A stretch of 64,000 bases of DNA, taken from the NCBI GenBank assembly GCA_017463485.1, contig JAFTPD010000007.1, positions 62,001 through 126,000 of the forward strand. Reading direction: 5' to 3'. The stretch comes from Clostridia bacterium (GTDB lineage Bacteria; Bacillota; Clostridia; Oscillospirales; CAG-272). Both the position numbers and the translations under genes were made by a program. Numbering within the stretch: the stretch's first letter is position 1; each line of letters opens with the position of its first letter. The notes under the pieces are model-generated. The model did not search any database and had not been told where the DNA came from. It saw only the letters and a program-made list of their open reading frames with translations. This document shows, one piece after another, positions 8,338-17,605 of this stretch.

Positions 8338-10554
8338 TTATTTCACAGTATATTCTGTGTAGACTACCCCGTGTGTAACGCTGTCGCCGTTATGTACGGA
8401 ATACGAGAGGCGGTAGGTTCCGCTCTCAAGCGCTGTTTCGTCACCCTCCAAAGTATTCCACTCTCCGTCTGCACCCAGCCTTTCCACGATCGCTCCGCTG
8501 TCCACAAAGCCGTAACGGTAAGCCTCTTGTGCAAGAGCGTTGTACATAGCTTCATAGGAGCAGCTGCCGTCAATAGCAATATCCACCTTGACGTCGGACC
8601 TTGCCGAATACTTCACCGTCAGCGTTCCGTCGTTTGCCTTGGCAAAGGAAACATCAGAAGCAGCTGCGATATTTTCCGTATTGGTAACGGAGCTGAATTT
8701 TACAGGAATGTATCCGCTTGAGCGTATACCGTCGGCAGTAGTCACAAACGCCACGGGGACGTAAGAGCCCTCATTAAGAATAGGGAGAGAAAGTGCTACG
8801 TCTGCTCCGGAAACGGTAAAGGTCTTTTCTCCCGTATATGCTACCGTTTTCCCCGTGTAATCAATAAGTATCAGCCTGCCTTCAGCATCGCACAGGGCAA
8901 AGCTTATGGTATATTTTTCATTTTCCACCAAGAGCAGAGTATCACTCATAGTGACCGAAATGCTCTTGACAGATACGTTCAATGCATCCAGCGTTGCACT
9001 GCCCTCGGCGGTCACGTTGGCCAAATGAGCGTTAAGCTCCATACTCTGCACGTCCGAGCCGTCAATTATCTCTGCATCCTTTACGGCATCAAATTCGTCA
9101 TTCCACGCCTTAAATTTCGCGTCGCGATTTTCGTAGCCGCGCGCAATATCCGCTTTAGTTGTTATCTTGCTTTCATTCCACATCTGGTATCTGGCAAACT
9201 GCGCGAGCTCATCCTGAGCCTGTATCAGAGCGTCCGTTATATATCCGAAATCGCGCCGACATTCAAGTCCCACCTCGGCAAGGAACGCTTGAAGCAACTG
9301 AATATTTTCGGTGTGTCCAACGCCGTCTACGAGGATGGAAAGCGTAGGAACGTAGGATCCCGATCCGCCATACCAATAATGTGTTACGTAGCTTGATATA
9401 ACGGTAACTCTGCCGCCGACGAAGGTGTCGCCGTGGCTTATCCGAGTTCCGTTTTCGGTTACGACCGTCGGATAGGGCTCACCCGTAGTTGCATATACCG
9501 TTTTGCCGTCCTCATTACTGTAATAAAGAGCGCCGGGATCATCTACCTCCAATTCAACGCGGTCAACGCCGTTAAAGCCCTGAAGCTGAAGGTCTATTAA
9601 TGCAGATCCACCGTCTGACATATAGAAAAACAGATCCGTCTTCTTGTCGGCACTAATCAGCTTTATAAAATCCGCTCTCTGCGTGGCGGGAGTGTAGAAG
9701 GCATCGATGCAACAATCCTCCTTCAGGACCATGCAGGAAACGTTGTACTCTCCGTCTACGGGGGAATTAACGTCAACAACCTCCCAATATCCCTTGGTGT
9801 TGGTTGCAAGGAAATTATGATCAAAGCCGTCGTTCGCCTGATAAGTATATTCGCACATCTCTCCGGGAATATAAACCATTCGGGACTCGCCCAGATCATT
9901 TTTATAAAACACCTCGTAAACGTTACTGCCCTTTTCGTTCTTGGTTCTCGTACAGCCTTGCAGTTCGTTGCTTACGGTATCGTTGCAGAGCAGCAGCTCC
10001 GTGTTTGCCTCCACGTGAAGATAATACCTGACGCCGTCGAAATCCACCCATTTATCGAGAACGCGAACGTTCTTTTTTATATAGTCGATAAGCTCCGCTC
10101 CCGCCTCGGAGGAGCTTATTATGTTTCCCGTTAAATTCTTAAAATATTCGTAAGAGTTTGAGCTTTCCGAAAAGTCTCTCCATGTATATACGTTTCCGTT
10201 GACCTCGACAGAGCTTCCGTCGCCGGTCGTATATCTTTGAGCAGACGTGTCGGTTTGCGAAAGCAGCATAAACGTCGGATCGGAAACGGTATTATCAAAA
10301 TTTTCTGCCGTAAGATACGCGAGATTTTCAAGCGCATCAAGTCCCGCAGAAAAAACACTTTCACTATCCTTGAGCTGATCAGCATCAAGTCGCTCGTTTG
10401 CGAGTAGCAGGCGCACGGCATCAAGCCCCGTGACGCTCTTCCCCGTACCTTGGGAACCATCCCCCGTACCTTGGGAACCCTCCCCGGGGGTACAGGAAGC
10501 AAATGCCCCTAAAGATAATATCAAAGTCAAAACAATAGCAGCTATTTTTTTCAT
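8338..10554 (-). CDS. Large predicted lipoprotein with N-terminal tandem repeat
   Basis: This product of 738 residues starts with a signal peptide (MKKIAAIVLTLILSLGAFASC) whose Cys21 fits a lipoprotein-type cleavage site, although the -3 residue is Phe. The ATG is preceded by AAGGAGG with a 5-nt gap. After the Cys comes a linker in which a 7-residue unit (GSQGTGD/K) is repeated, encoded by a 21-nt tandem repeat at 10441-10479. The rest is acidic and beta-rich, and the last 250 residues look like immunoglobulin-type beta domains. No catalytic motif or known family is recognised; a surface or binding role is inferred only. Confidence 0.75.
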   Translation of the reverse strand: MKKIAAIVLTLILSLGAFASCTPGEGSQGTGDGSQGTGKSVTGLDAVRLLLANERLDADQLKDSESVFSAGLDALENLAYLTAENFDNTVSDPTFMLLSQTDTSAQRYTTGDGSSVEVNGNVYTWRDFSESSNSYEYFKNLTGNIISSSEAGAELIDYIKKNVRVLDKWVDFDGVRYYLHVEANTELLLCNDTVSNELQGCTRTKNEKGSNVYEVFYKNDLGESRMVYIPGEMCEYTYQANDGFDHNFLATNTKGYWEVVDVNSPVDGEYNVSCMVLKEDCCIDAFYTPATQRADFIKLISADKKTDLFFYMSDGGSALIDLQLQGFNGVDRVELEVDDPGALYYSNEDGKTVYATTGEPYPTVVTENGTRISHGDTFVGGRVTVISSYVTHYWYGGSGSYVPTLSILVDGVGHTENIQLLQAFLAEVGLECRRDFGYITDALIQAQDELAQFARYQMWNESKITTKADIARGYENRDAKFKAWNDEFDAVKDAEIIDGSDVQSMELNAHLANVTAEGSATLDALNVSVKSISVTMSDTLLLVENEKYTISFALCDAEGRLILIDYTGKTVAYTGEKTFTVSGADVALSLPILNEGSYVPVAFVTTADGIRSSGYIPVKFSSVTNTENIAAASDVSFAKANDGTLTVKYSARSDVKVDIAIDGSCSYEAMYNALAQEAYRYGFVDSGAIVERLGADGEWNTLEGDETALESGTYRLSYSVHNGDSVTHGVVYTEYTVK

Positions 10555-10582
10555 CAAAGCCTCCTTGAGTTTTTTGTTGATT

Positions 10583-10740
10583 GCGAAGCCCGGCTTGCGC
10601 AGCAAGACTTGCTGTGTTTATTATACCATAAAGCAAAAATGCTTGCTTGCAAGGGCATTTTTGCGAAGCCGTCAATAACATACGGCGAAGCCCAAAGGCT
10701 TGCGCAGCAAGACTTACTGTGTTTATTATACCATAAAAAA
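10583..10740. repeat. Dispersed intergenic repeat, family A, copy 1 (with an internal duplication)
   Basis: Two similar units of about 50 nt (10583-10632 and 10685-10737) share GCGAAGCC, a GGCTTGCGCAGCAAG segment and TGTTTATTATACCATAAA. The stretch between them (10633-10680) holds a GCTTGCTTGCAAGG hairpin and ATTTTTGCGAAGCCGTCAATAA. A related copy lies at 28485-28635. Both copies lie directly upstream of minus-strand genes in the same orientation, and both carry an extended -10-like element (here TATAAT on the minus strand at 10620-10625), 66-69 nt before the start codon. The region 10555-10955 otherwise holds only the cca promoter. Confidence 0.75.
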
Positions 10741-10884
10741 CCCCAAGACGGAAGCTATCCTCAAAAAAATTTACATATTCAGGACGATTTTTTCTCGAAA
10801 GCTTTCTGCATGCCGCAGTAGCAATAATTCAAAAGAAAAAATTTTGAAATATCGCAATTATATGGAAAAACTCCGCAAAAAACC

Positions 10885-10913
10885 TTTACAACCACAAGAA
10901 AATATGTTATACT
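10885..10913 (+). promoter_or_regulatory. Sigma-A promoter of the CCA-adding enzyme gene
   Basis: TTTACA (10885-10890) and TATACT (10908-10913) are separated by 17 nt. The predicted start lies about 35 nt before the ATG at 10956, which has an AAAGGAGG ribosome site at 10941-10948. Confidence 0.8.
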
Positions 10914-10955
10914 TATGATGAATAAGTATGTATAACCGCGAAAGGAGGAACTGCT

Positions 10956-12260
10956 ATGAAAAAGTCTGCGCTGATATTGACGACAGAAAAGCGACTTTTT
11001 GAAGCCTGCCCTCCTTTTCTGCTCTCTCTCATTCGCTTTTTTGCCGCTCACGGCGAGCGCGCATATCCCGTTGGCGGCTGTGTCCGCGACACCATGATGG
11101 GACGCGAGCCTCACGATTGGGATATTGCCGTCACCACGTCCCCTGACCGCACGGTAGAGCTGTGCGCCATGCTGGGGCTCAAAACTGTCCCCACAGGTAT
11201 CGCTCATGGCACAGTTACCGTCGTTTTTCCCGACAAGTCCACCGTGGAAGCTACCACCTGCCGCACCGACGGCGAGTACAACGACTCCCGCCACCCCGAA
11301 AACGTTACCTTTACGGGTAAGATCGAGGACGACCTATCCCGCCGCGATTTCACGGTAAACGCTATGGCGGCGGACCTTGACGGCACGGGAAGATCGTTTG
11401 AGATCATTGATCTTTTTGACGGCGCCTCTGACATTGAGAAAAAAATTATTCGCGCTGTTGGCGACCCCGAGGTGCGCTTTACGGAGGACGCCTTGCGCAT
11501 TCTCCGCGCCGTCCGTTTCGCCGCGCGGCTGGGCTTTGAAATTCATCGCGACACCGAAGAAGCGGTGGCAAAGACCCATCACGGACTACACAAAATATCC
11601 CGCGAGCGCGTATCCTCCGAGCTTGCGCAGATCCTCACGTCCGACTCTGCCGACGGGGGCATCCGCCTGCTTGTCGACCTGAACATCCTCGGCGTGACCT
11701 TGGGACTTGATGCGGACGAGCCACTACGACTCAACCCGAGCGTGCAGCTGTCCTCGCTTGACAGTACACTCCCCTTGCGCCTTGCCGCGCTCATCATGAG
11801 CCTTGACCTTGACGGCGACAAGGCTGACGCTGTAATAGAGTCGCTCAAGCTCCCCACCGCCGTATCAGACGAATGTAGGCTTTATCTGTCGGCTCAAACT
11901 GCCGATTTTGAAGTATCTCCCGTAGGTGCGCGCAGATTGCGCAAAGCCTTTGGCGACAGCACGTACAACCTTATTGCGCTTGCCGAGGAGCTGTCCCTCT
12001 GCAATCTTGACTCCGCCTCCGCCGCTCAGCTTTACCACCTTGTGGCGCGCTCCGAAATTGACGGCGACTGTATCAGTCTGCGACAGCTTGCGCTGTCGGG
12101 CGACGACCTTATCACCCTTGGTGTCCCTCGCGGACGAGCCGTTGGCGAAGCGCTTAACACCTTGCTTGAGCAGGTAATTTTGCGCCCTGAGCTGAACACG
12201 CGCGAGCAGCTTGCGGATATGGTAGAGAAAATATGCAATTATTCGTCGAAAAATGAATAA
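10956..12260 (+). CDS. cca: CCA-adding tRNA nucleotidyltransferase
   Basis: This 434-residue protein belongs to the class II poly(A) polymerase/CCA-adding family, which builds or repairs the 3' CCA of tRNAs. The nucleotidyltransferase head has GGCVRD followed by HDWDIA, whose acidic residues bind the catalytic metals, and the nucleotide-recognition segment RRDFTVNAMA. Further on are RFTEDALRILRAVRFAARLGF and the helical neck and body. There is no HD phosphohydrolase motif in the C-terminal half that I can see. Both tRNA genes in the window already encode CCA, so the role here may be mainly repair. Confidence 0.9.
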   Translation: MKKSALILTTEKRLFEACPPFLLSLIRFFAAHGERAYPVGGCVRDTMMGREPHDWDIAVTTSPDRTVELCAMLGLKTVPTGIAHGTVTVVFPDKSTVEATTCRTDGEYNDSRHPENVTFTGKIEDDLSRRDFTVNAMAADLDGTGRSFEIIDLFDGASDIEKKIIRAVGDPEVRFTEDALRILRAVRFAARLGFEIHRDTEEAVAKTHHGLHKISRERVSSELAQILTSDSADGGIRLLVDLNILGVTLGLDADEPLRLNPSVQLSSLDSTLPLRLAALIMSLDLDGDKADAVIESLKLPTAVSDECRLYLSAQTADFEVSPVGARRLRKAFGDSTYNLIALAEELSLCNLDSASAAQLYHLVARSEIDGDCISLRQLALSGDDLITLGVPRGRAVGEALNTLLEQVILRPELNTREQLADMVEKICNYSSKNE

Positions 12261-12293
12261 TTATTCACTATATATTCAGTTTTGTTGAATATA
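12252..12293 (+). promoter_or_regulatory. Candidate ArgR boxes upstream of the arginine operon
   Basis: AATGAATAATTATTCACT (12252-12269) matches the established ArgR/AhrC box pattern WNTGAATWWWWATTCANW almost completely and overlaps the cca stop codon. A second inverted repeat, TATATTCA N7 TGAATATA, follows at 12271-12293. They lie about 50-90 bp upstream of the argC -35 element. Regulation of the operon by an ArgR-type repressor is inferred; no argR gene is in this window. Confidence 0.65.
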
Positions 12294-12339
12294 ATCACAT
12301 TTTTCGCTTGCGTTTTAGAATGTTTATGCATAAATTATC

Positions 12340-12367
12340 TTGACATACGCGAAAAATTTGATATAAT
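12340..12367 (+). promoter_or_regulatory. Sigma-A promoter of argC
   Basis: TTGACA (12340-12345) and TATAAT (12362-12367) are consensus hexamers with a 16-nt spacer. A partial ArgR-like half site (TGCATAAATTA, from about 12327) touches the -35 element, which would suit repression by occlusion. Confidence 0.85.
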
Positions 12368-12406
12368 AGTAGAAAACTGAAAAAATATACTCGGAGGAGT
12401 ATCTCC

Positions 12407-13372
12407 ATGGATCAAAAAATCAAGGTTTTCATAGACGGCAAGGAGGGCACGACAGGCCTTCAGATATACGACCGAATGATGGCACGCGGCGACGTTGAGC
12501 TTTTGCTTTTGCCCGACGAACTTCGAAAGGACGTAGATGCCCGACGTGAATTTATAAATAAAAGCGACGTGACCTTCCTCTGTCTGCCCGACGCGGCGGC
12601 TATCGAGGCGGCGGCGCTGTGTCAAAACGACAAGACAATAATAATCGATGCCTCCACCGCACACCGAACCGATCCCAATTGGGATTACGGCTTTCCCGAG
12701 CTGTCAGCGGCTCACCGCGAGGCAATCAAGGTCAGCCGACGTATCGCAAACCCCGGCTGTCACGCCAGCGGATTTTTAGCCCTTGTTTATCCGCTTGTGA
12801 AAATGGGCATTATTGCTCCCGATTATCCGCTGGTTTCTTATTCTCTGACGGGCTACTCGGGCGGCGGCAAAAAGATGATTGCCGAATACGAGGCGGCAGA
12901 CCGCGACGTTTTGCTTGACTCCCCGCGGCAGTACGCCATAGGGCAGACTCACAAGCACCTGCGCGAGATGCAGGCGGTTGCGGGACTGACTCATCCCCCC
13001 GTTTTCTCCCCCATTGTCGGCGACTTCGCACAGGGCATGGAGGTCAGCGTTCCGCTTTACGGACATTTGATGAGCGGCGTTTCAAGTCTTGAGGAATTGC
13101 ATGCCAAATTCTGCGAATATTACAAGGGACAGCCTATGGTAGAGGTCCTCCCGCTTATGGGCGAGGGTATGCTTGACCGTGGCTTTGTTCCCTCGAACAT
13201 GTACGCGGGTGACAACCGTATGCATATTCTGGTTGCGGGAAATCTTAAGGACGGCGAGGGCAGAGTTCTGCTTTGCGCGCTGTTTGATAATCTGGGCAAG
13301 GGCGCTTCGGGCGCGGCTGTGCAGAATATGAATATCGCACTCGGACTTGACGAGTGTATGGGACTTATCTGA
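12407..13372 (+). CDS. argC: N-acetyl-gamma-glutamyl-phosphate reductase
   Basis: This 321-residue enzyme reduces N-acetylglutamyl phosphate to the semialdehyde with NADPH, the third step of arginine synthesis. The N-terminal KVFIDGKEGTTGLQI segment is the dinucleotide-binding region typical of the short (type 2) ArgC enzymes, and the catalytic Cys lies in NPGCHASGF. The ATG follows a CGGAGGAG ribosome site. It is the first gene of argC-argJ-argB-argD-argF with gaps of only 13-25 nt, so one transcript is likely. Confidence 0.95.
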   Translation: MDQKIKVFIDGKEGTTGLQIYDRMMARGDVELLLLPDELRKDVDARREFINKSDVTFLCLPDAAAIEAAALCQNDKTIIIDASTAHRTDPNWDYGFPELSAAHREAIKVSRRIANPGCHASGFLALVYPLVKMGIIAPDYPLVSYSLTGYSGGGKKMIAEYEAADRDVLLDSPRQYAIGQTHKHLREMQAVAGLTHPPVFSPIVGDFAQGMEVSVPLYGHLMSGVSSLEELHAKFCEYYKGQPMVEVLPLMGEGMLDRGFVPSNMYAGDNRMHILVAGNLKDGEGRVLLCALFDNLGKGASGAAVQNMNIALGLDECMGLI

Positions 13373-13393
13373 CGAAAGGAATTTGATCTTATC

Positions 13394-14614
13394 ATGAATT
13401 TTATATACTCCGACAAGGGAATTTGTCTTCCCCGCGGCTTCCGCGCTTCGGGAATACACTGCGGCATCCGCAAAAATAAAACCAAACGTGACCTTGCGCT
13501 TATTGTCAGTGACGTGCGCTGTGCGGCGGCGGCTCTTTACACATCAAATCTTGTTAAGGGCGCACCCATTACCGTTACCAAGCGAAATATTGGCGACGGC
13601 TACGCGCAGGCGGTGATCGCTAACAGCGGAAACGCCAACACCTGCAACGCAAACGGTATTGAGATCGCCGAGCGTATGTGCGCTCTGGTTGAAAAGCACA
13701 CGGGAATTCCCGCCGCTGACGTTGTGGTGGCATCCACGGGCGTTATCGGTCAGCCGCTCGACATAACCCCTATTGAGGGCGGAATGGACGAGCTTGTCGC
13801 AAATCTTGGATACGATAACAGCGTCCACGCAAACGAGGGAATTATGACTACGGACGTAAAGACCAAATCCGTAGCCGTTAGCTTTGAGCTTGACGGAAAA
13901 ACTTGCTCCGTCGGCGGAATTGCCAAGGGCTCAGGCATGATACACCCCAACCTTGCGACCATGCTCGTTTTCCTCACCACAGACGTTGCCATCACCCCCG
14001 AAATGCTCAAAAAGGCACTGGTCTGCGACGTTGCCGATACCTTTAACATGACCAGCGTTGACGGCGACACCTCCACCAACGACACCCTTTGCATTCTTGC
14101 AAACGGCATGGCGGGCAACGCGCTTATCGACTGTGACGGCGAGAGCTTTGAAATATTCAAATCCGCCCTCCACGCGCTGACCTCCAAAATGTGCAAGATG
14201 ATTGCCGAGGACGGAGAAGGTGCGACTCATCTGCTTATCTCCACTGTTACGGGCGGCAAGACCAAGGACGATGCGCGCAAAATAGCAAAGAGCATTGTTT
14301 GCTCCTCGCTTACAAAGGCGGCTATTTTCGGCGCTGACGCTAACTGGGGTCGCGTGCTTTGCGCTATCGGTTACAGCGGCGCTGACGTAAATATCGACGG
14401 CGTTGACGTTGATTTCGTTTCTTCGGCGGGCGAGATAGCAGTCTGCCGCGGCGGTGCGGGAGTTGAATTCTCGGAGAAAAAAGCCAAGGAGATATTGCTC
14501 CAAAAGGAGATCACCGTCAGAGTCACTCTCCACGACGGCGACGCGAGCGCAGAGGCTTACGGCTGTGACCTTACTTATGATTACGTCAAAATAAACGGCG
14601 ACTACAGAACTTAA
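13394..14614 (+). CDS. argJ: Bifunctional ornithine acetyltransferase / N-acetylglutamate synthase
   Basis: This 406-residue enzyme transfers the acetyl group of acetylornithine back to glutamate, and in many species can also acetylate glutamate from acetyl-CoA. The autoproteolysis and nucleophile site is visible in KGSGMIHPNLATMLVFLTTD, where cleavage before the Thr of ATM makes alpha and beta chains. Its presence shows that the organism uses the acetyl-recycling route, so neither argA nor argE is strictly needed. Ribosome site GAAAGGAA precedes the ATG. Confidence 0.96.
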   Translation: MNFIYSDKGICLPRGFRASGIHCGIRKNKTKRDLALIVSDVRCAAAALYTSNLVKGAPITVTKRNIGDGYAQAVIANSGNANTCNANGIEIAERMCALVEKHTGIPAADVVVASTGVIGQPLDITPIEGGMDELVANLGYDNSVHANEGIMTTDVKTKSVAVSFELDGKTCSVGGIAKGSGMIHPNLATMLVFLTTDVAITPEMLKKALVCDVADTFNMTSVDGDTSTNDTLCILANGMAGNALIDCDGESFEIFKSALHALTSKMCKMIAEDGEGATHLLISTVTGGKTKDDARKIAKSIVCSSLTKAAIFGADANWGRVLCAIGYSGADVNIDGVDVDFVSSAGEIAVCRGGAGVEFSEKKAKEILLQKEITVRVTLHDGDASAEAYGCDLTYDYVKINGDYRT

Positions 14615-14627
14615 AGCGGAGGCTATT

Positions 14628-15476
14628 ATGATCAGCAACGAAATAAAATCACAGGTGCTTATTCAGGCACTCCCCTACATCAAAAAATATTCGGGACAGA
14701 TCGTAGTTATCAAATACGGCGGAAACGCGATGATAAACGAGGAGCTGAAGGATGCCGTTATGAACGATATCGTTCTGCTCACTCAGATCGGCATCAAGGT
14801 CGTGCTGGTACACGGCGGCGGCCCTGAAATCTCTGCGGCTCTCAAGCAGATGAACATTCAGTCCACCTTCGTGGGCGGTCTGCGTAAGACCGACGAGGAA
14901 ACCGTAAAGGTAGTGCAGATGGTGCTGGCGGGAAAGGTCAACAAGGATCTTGTCAACCTCATTCAGCTTCGCGGCGGAAACGCTATCGGACTTTGCGGAA
15001 TTGACGGTCACATGCTCACCGCAGAGAAGATAAACGACGACCTCGGCTTTGTCGGCGACATTACCGAAGTCAATTCAAAGCCAATACTTGACGCGCTCTC
15101 GCTCGGCTACATACCCGTTATCTCCTCCGTTGCCTGCGACGGCGACGGCAACGTATATAATGTCAACGCGGACACTGCGGCGGCAAAGATTGCGGGCGAG
15201 CTTCGCGCTCACAGCATGATCTCGCTGACAGATATCGAAGGCTTGCTGGAGGACGTCAACGACCCCGCATCCCTTATCCCCGACGTATCTATCGGACAAG
15301 TTCCGAGAATGATAAAGGAGGGCATCATATCCGGCGGTATGATCCCCAAGATCGACTGCTGTGTCGAGGCTATCCGCCGCGGCGTAAAGCAGGTTGCCAT
15401 TATCGACGGCAGAGTGCCGCACTCCATTTTGGTGGAGCTGCTCTCGGACAAGGGTATCGGCACGCTGTTCCATTAA
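14628..15476 (+). CDS. argB: Acetylglutamate kinase
   Basis: This 282-residue amino acid kinase phosphorylates N-acetylglutamate. The nucleotide and substrate loops VIKYGGNAM and VHGGGPEIS are present, as is the C-terminal GMIPKIDCC segment with the conserved Lys. In cyclic arginine pathways this kinase is usually the step inhibited by arginine; such regulation is not directly visible here. The gene starts 13 nt after argJ with a GCGGAGG ribosome site. Confidence 0.96.
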   Translation: MISNEIKSQVLIQALPYIKKYSGQIVVIKYGGNAMINEELKDAVMNDIVLLTQIGIKVVLVHGGGPEISAALKQMNIQSTFVGGLRKTDEETVKVVQMVLAGKVNKDLVNLIQLRGGNAIGLCGIDGHMLTAEKINDDLGFVGDITEVNSKPILDALSLGYIPVISSVACDGDGNVYNVNADTAAAKIAGELRAHSMISLTDIEGLLEDVNDPASLIPDVSIGQVPRMIKEGIISGGMIPKIDCCVEAIRRGVKQVAIIDGRVPHSILVELLSDKGIGTLFH

Positions 15477-15501
15477 AATTCCTTTACCGAAAGGCGTTTT
15501 C

Positions 15502-16671
15502 ATGAATATAAACGAGATAAAAAAAGACGACGGCGAATTTATTGCCAACACCTACGCCCGCTTTGATCTGCTGCTTGATTCTGCAGAGAACGGCTTGCTG
15601 TGCGGAGAGGGCAAAAAATATATTGATTTTGGAAGCGGAATCGGCGTTTCCGCATTTGGAGTTTCGGACGAGATTTGGGCGGATGCCGTGTGCGAGCAGG
15701 CGCGAAAGCTCTCTCACACCTCCAACCTCTACTACACTGCTCCCTGCGTGGAGCTTGCCAAGAAGCTTTGCACCCGCACGGGCATGAAAAAGGTATTCTT
15801 CGGCAATTCGGGTGCGGAGGCAAACGAGTGCGCTATCAAGACCGCGCGCAAATATTCCTGCGACAAGTACGGTGCTGACGCCAAGAGATACACCGTTGTA
15901 ACTCTTGTAAACTCCTTCCACGGTCGGACAATGCTGACCCTTGCCGCAACAGGGCAGGACGTTTTCCACACCGACTTCTATCCCTTCCCCGAAGGATTCA
16001 AGCACACCCCCGCAAACGACATTGAAGCACTCAAGGCGGCACTGACGGATGATGTTTGTGCGCTTATGATAGAGTGCGTGCAGGGCGAGGGCGGAGTTCT
16101 TCCGCTTGACGCCGAGTTTGTCACGGCGGCAAGAACACTGTGCGACGAAAGAGATATTCTTCTTATCGTGGACGAGGTACAGACGGGCAACGGACGCACG
16201 GGCGCGCTTTACGCCTACATGAATTTCGGCATAATCCCCGACATTGTTACCACCGCAAAGGGACTTGGCGGCGGGTTGCCTATCGGCGCGTGCATGATGG
16301 GCGAGAAGGTTGAAAACACTATGACCGCAGGCAAGCACGGCTCTACCTTCGGCGGAAATCCTATCGCCGCGGCGGGTGCTGTCACCGTCATTGACAGGCT
16401 GGACGACGAATTTCTCGCTACGGTGCGTGAAAAGTCAGCGTATCTTAAAGAAAAGCTTTCAAAGATCAACGGTATTCATTCCGTGTCGGGCATGGGACTT
16501 ATGCTCGGACTTGAGGTGGACGACGCAAAAGCGGTGCTTAAAAAATGTCTTGAGCGCGGACTTCTTGTGCTGACGGCTAAAACAAAGCTCCGCTTGCTCC
16601 CTCCCCTCAACATTACCTATGAACAGATTGACGAGGCGGTAGCTATTATCGCCGACGCATTGAGCGAATAA
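15502..16671 (+). CDS. argD: Acetylornithine aminotransferase
   Basis: This 389-residue class III PLP-dependent aminotransferase converts N-acetylglutamate semialdehyde to N-acetylornithine. The PLP-lysine is in TTAKGLGGGLPIGA, the phosphate-binding segment is GNSGAEANECAIK, and VDEVQTGNGRTG carries the Asp that contacts the PLP ring. The ATG at 15502 is chosen because the in-frame extension upstream would run into argB. It may also act in lysine synthesis (succinyl- or acetyl-DAP transamination), as ArgD does in some bacteria. Confidence 0.94.
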   Translation: MNINEIKKDDGEFIANTYARFDLLLDSAENGLLCGEGKKYIDFGSGIGVSAFGVSDEIWADAVCEQARKLSHTSNLYYTAPCVELAKKLCTRTGMKKVFFGNSGAEANECAIKTARKYSCDKYGADAKRYTVVTLVNSFHGRTMLTLAATGQDVFHTDFYPFPEGFKHTPANDIEALKAALTDDVCALMIECVQGEGGVLPLDAEFVTAARTLCDERDILLIVDEVQTGNGRTGALYAYMNFGIIPDIVTTAKGLGGGLPIGACMMGEKVENTMTAGKHGSTFGGNPIAAAGAVTVIDRLDDEFLATVREKSAYLKEKLSKINGIHSVSGMGLMLGLEVDDAKAVLKKCLERGLLVLTAKTKLRLLPPLNITYEQIDEAVAIIADALSE

Positions 16672-16693
16672 ATTCAAAAAAGGAAATACTTAT

Positions 16694-17599
16694 ATGAACC
16701 ATTTTCTCACGCTTATGGACTGCACCCCCGAGGAGATAGTAGATCTCCTTGACGTGGCGGATCAGCTCAAATACGAAAATCACCACAACATTCCCCACAA
16801 GCACCTCGACGGCTGCACGCTGGGAATGATATTCGCAAAATCCTCTACCCGTACCCGCGTTTCCTTTGAGGTGGGTATGTATCAGCTTGGCGGCCAGGCA
16901 CTCTTTCTGTCCTCCAACGACATTCAGCTTGGTCGCGGCGAGCCCGTAAGAGATACCGCTCGCGTGCTTTCACGCTACCTTGACGGTATTATGATAAGAA
17001 CCTTCAAGCAGTCGGATGTTGAGGAGCTTGCAAGTTACGGCTCTATCCCGATCATCAACGGTCTTACCGACTACTGCCACCCCTGTCAGGTGCTGGCGGA
17101 TCTGCAAACCATCCGCGAGTACAAAAAATCCTTCAAGGGACTCAAGCTTACCTTTATCGGCGACGGTAACAATATGGCAAACTCCCTTATCGTAGGCAGT
17201 ATCAAGATGGGTATGCAGTGCGCTATCGCCTGCCCCAAGACCCACCAGCCCGACGAAGCTCTTATGAAATGGGGCTTTGATCAAGGTCTGCTCACCGTCA
17301 CCGACAATATCGAAGAAGCGGCGGCAGGCGCGGATATCCTCTATACCGACGTATGGGCAAGCATGGGTCAGGAGGCAGAGGCTGAACGCCGCAAGAAGAT
17401 CTTCGCAGGCTTCCAGATAAACTCCAAGGTGATGGAGGCGGCTAACCCCGACGCTATGGTCCTCCACTGCCTCCCCGCTCACAGAGGCGAGGAAATCACC
17501 GACGACGTCCTTGAATCCCACGCCGATAATATCTTCGACGAAGCAGAAAATCGCCTCCACGCCCAAAAGGCTGTTATGCTTACTTTGATGAGAAAGTGA
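16694..17599 (+). CDS. argF: Ornithine carbamoyltransferase
   Basis: This 301-residue enzyme makes citrulline from ornithine and carbamoyl phosphate. The carbamoyl-phosphate loop SSTRTRVSFE and the ornithine-loop motif HCLPAHRGEEI are present; the HPCQ motif is also seen (CHPCQVLAD). It directly consumes the product of the carAB genes that follow after a 331-bp gap. The gap holds a dispersed repeat and no gene, so carAB may have its own promoter or depend on read-through. Confidence 0.96.
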   Translation: MNHFLTLMDCTPEEIVDLLDVADQLKYENHHNIPHKHLDGCTLGMIFAKSSTRTRVSFEVGMYQLGGQALFLSSNDIQLGRGEPVRDTARVLSRYLDGIMIRTFKQSDVEELASYGSIPIINGLTDYCHPCQVLADLQTIREYKKSFKGLKLTFIGDGNNMANSLIVGSIKMGMQCAIACPKTHQPDEALMKWGFDQGLLTVTDNIEEAAAGADILYTDVWASMGQEAEAERRKKIFAGFQINSKVMEAANPDAMVLHCLPAHRGEEITDDVLESHADNIFDEAENRLHAQKAVMLTLMRK

Positions 17600-17605
17600 T
17601 TTGGA

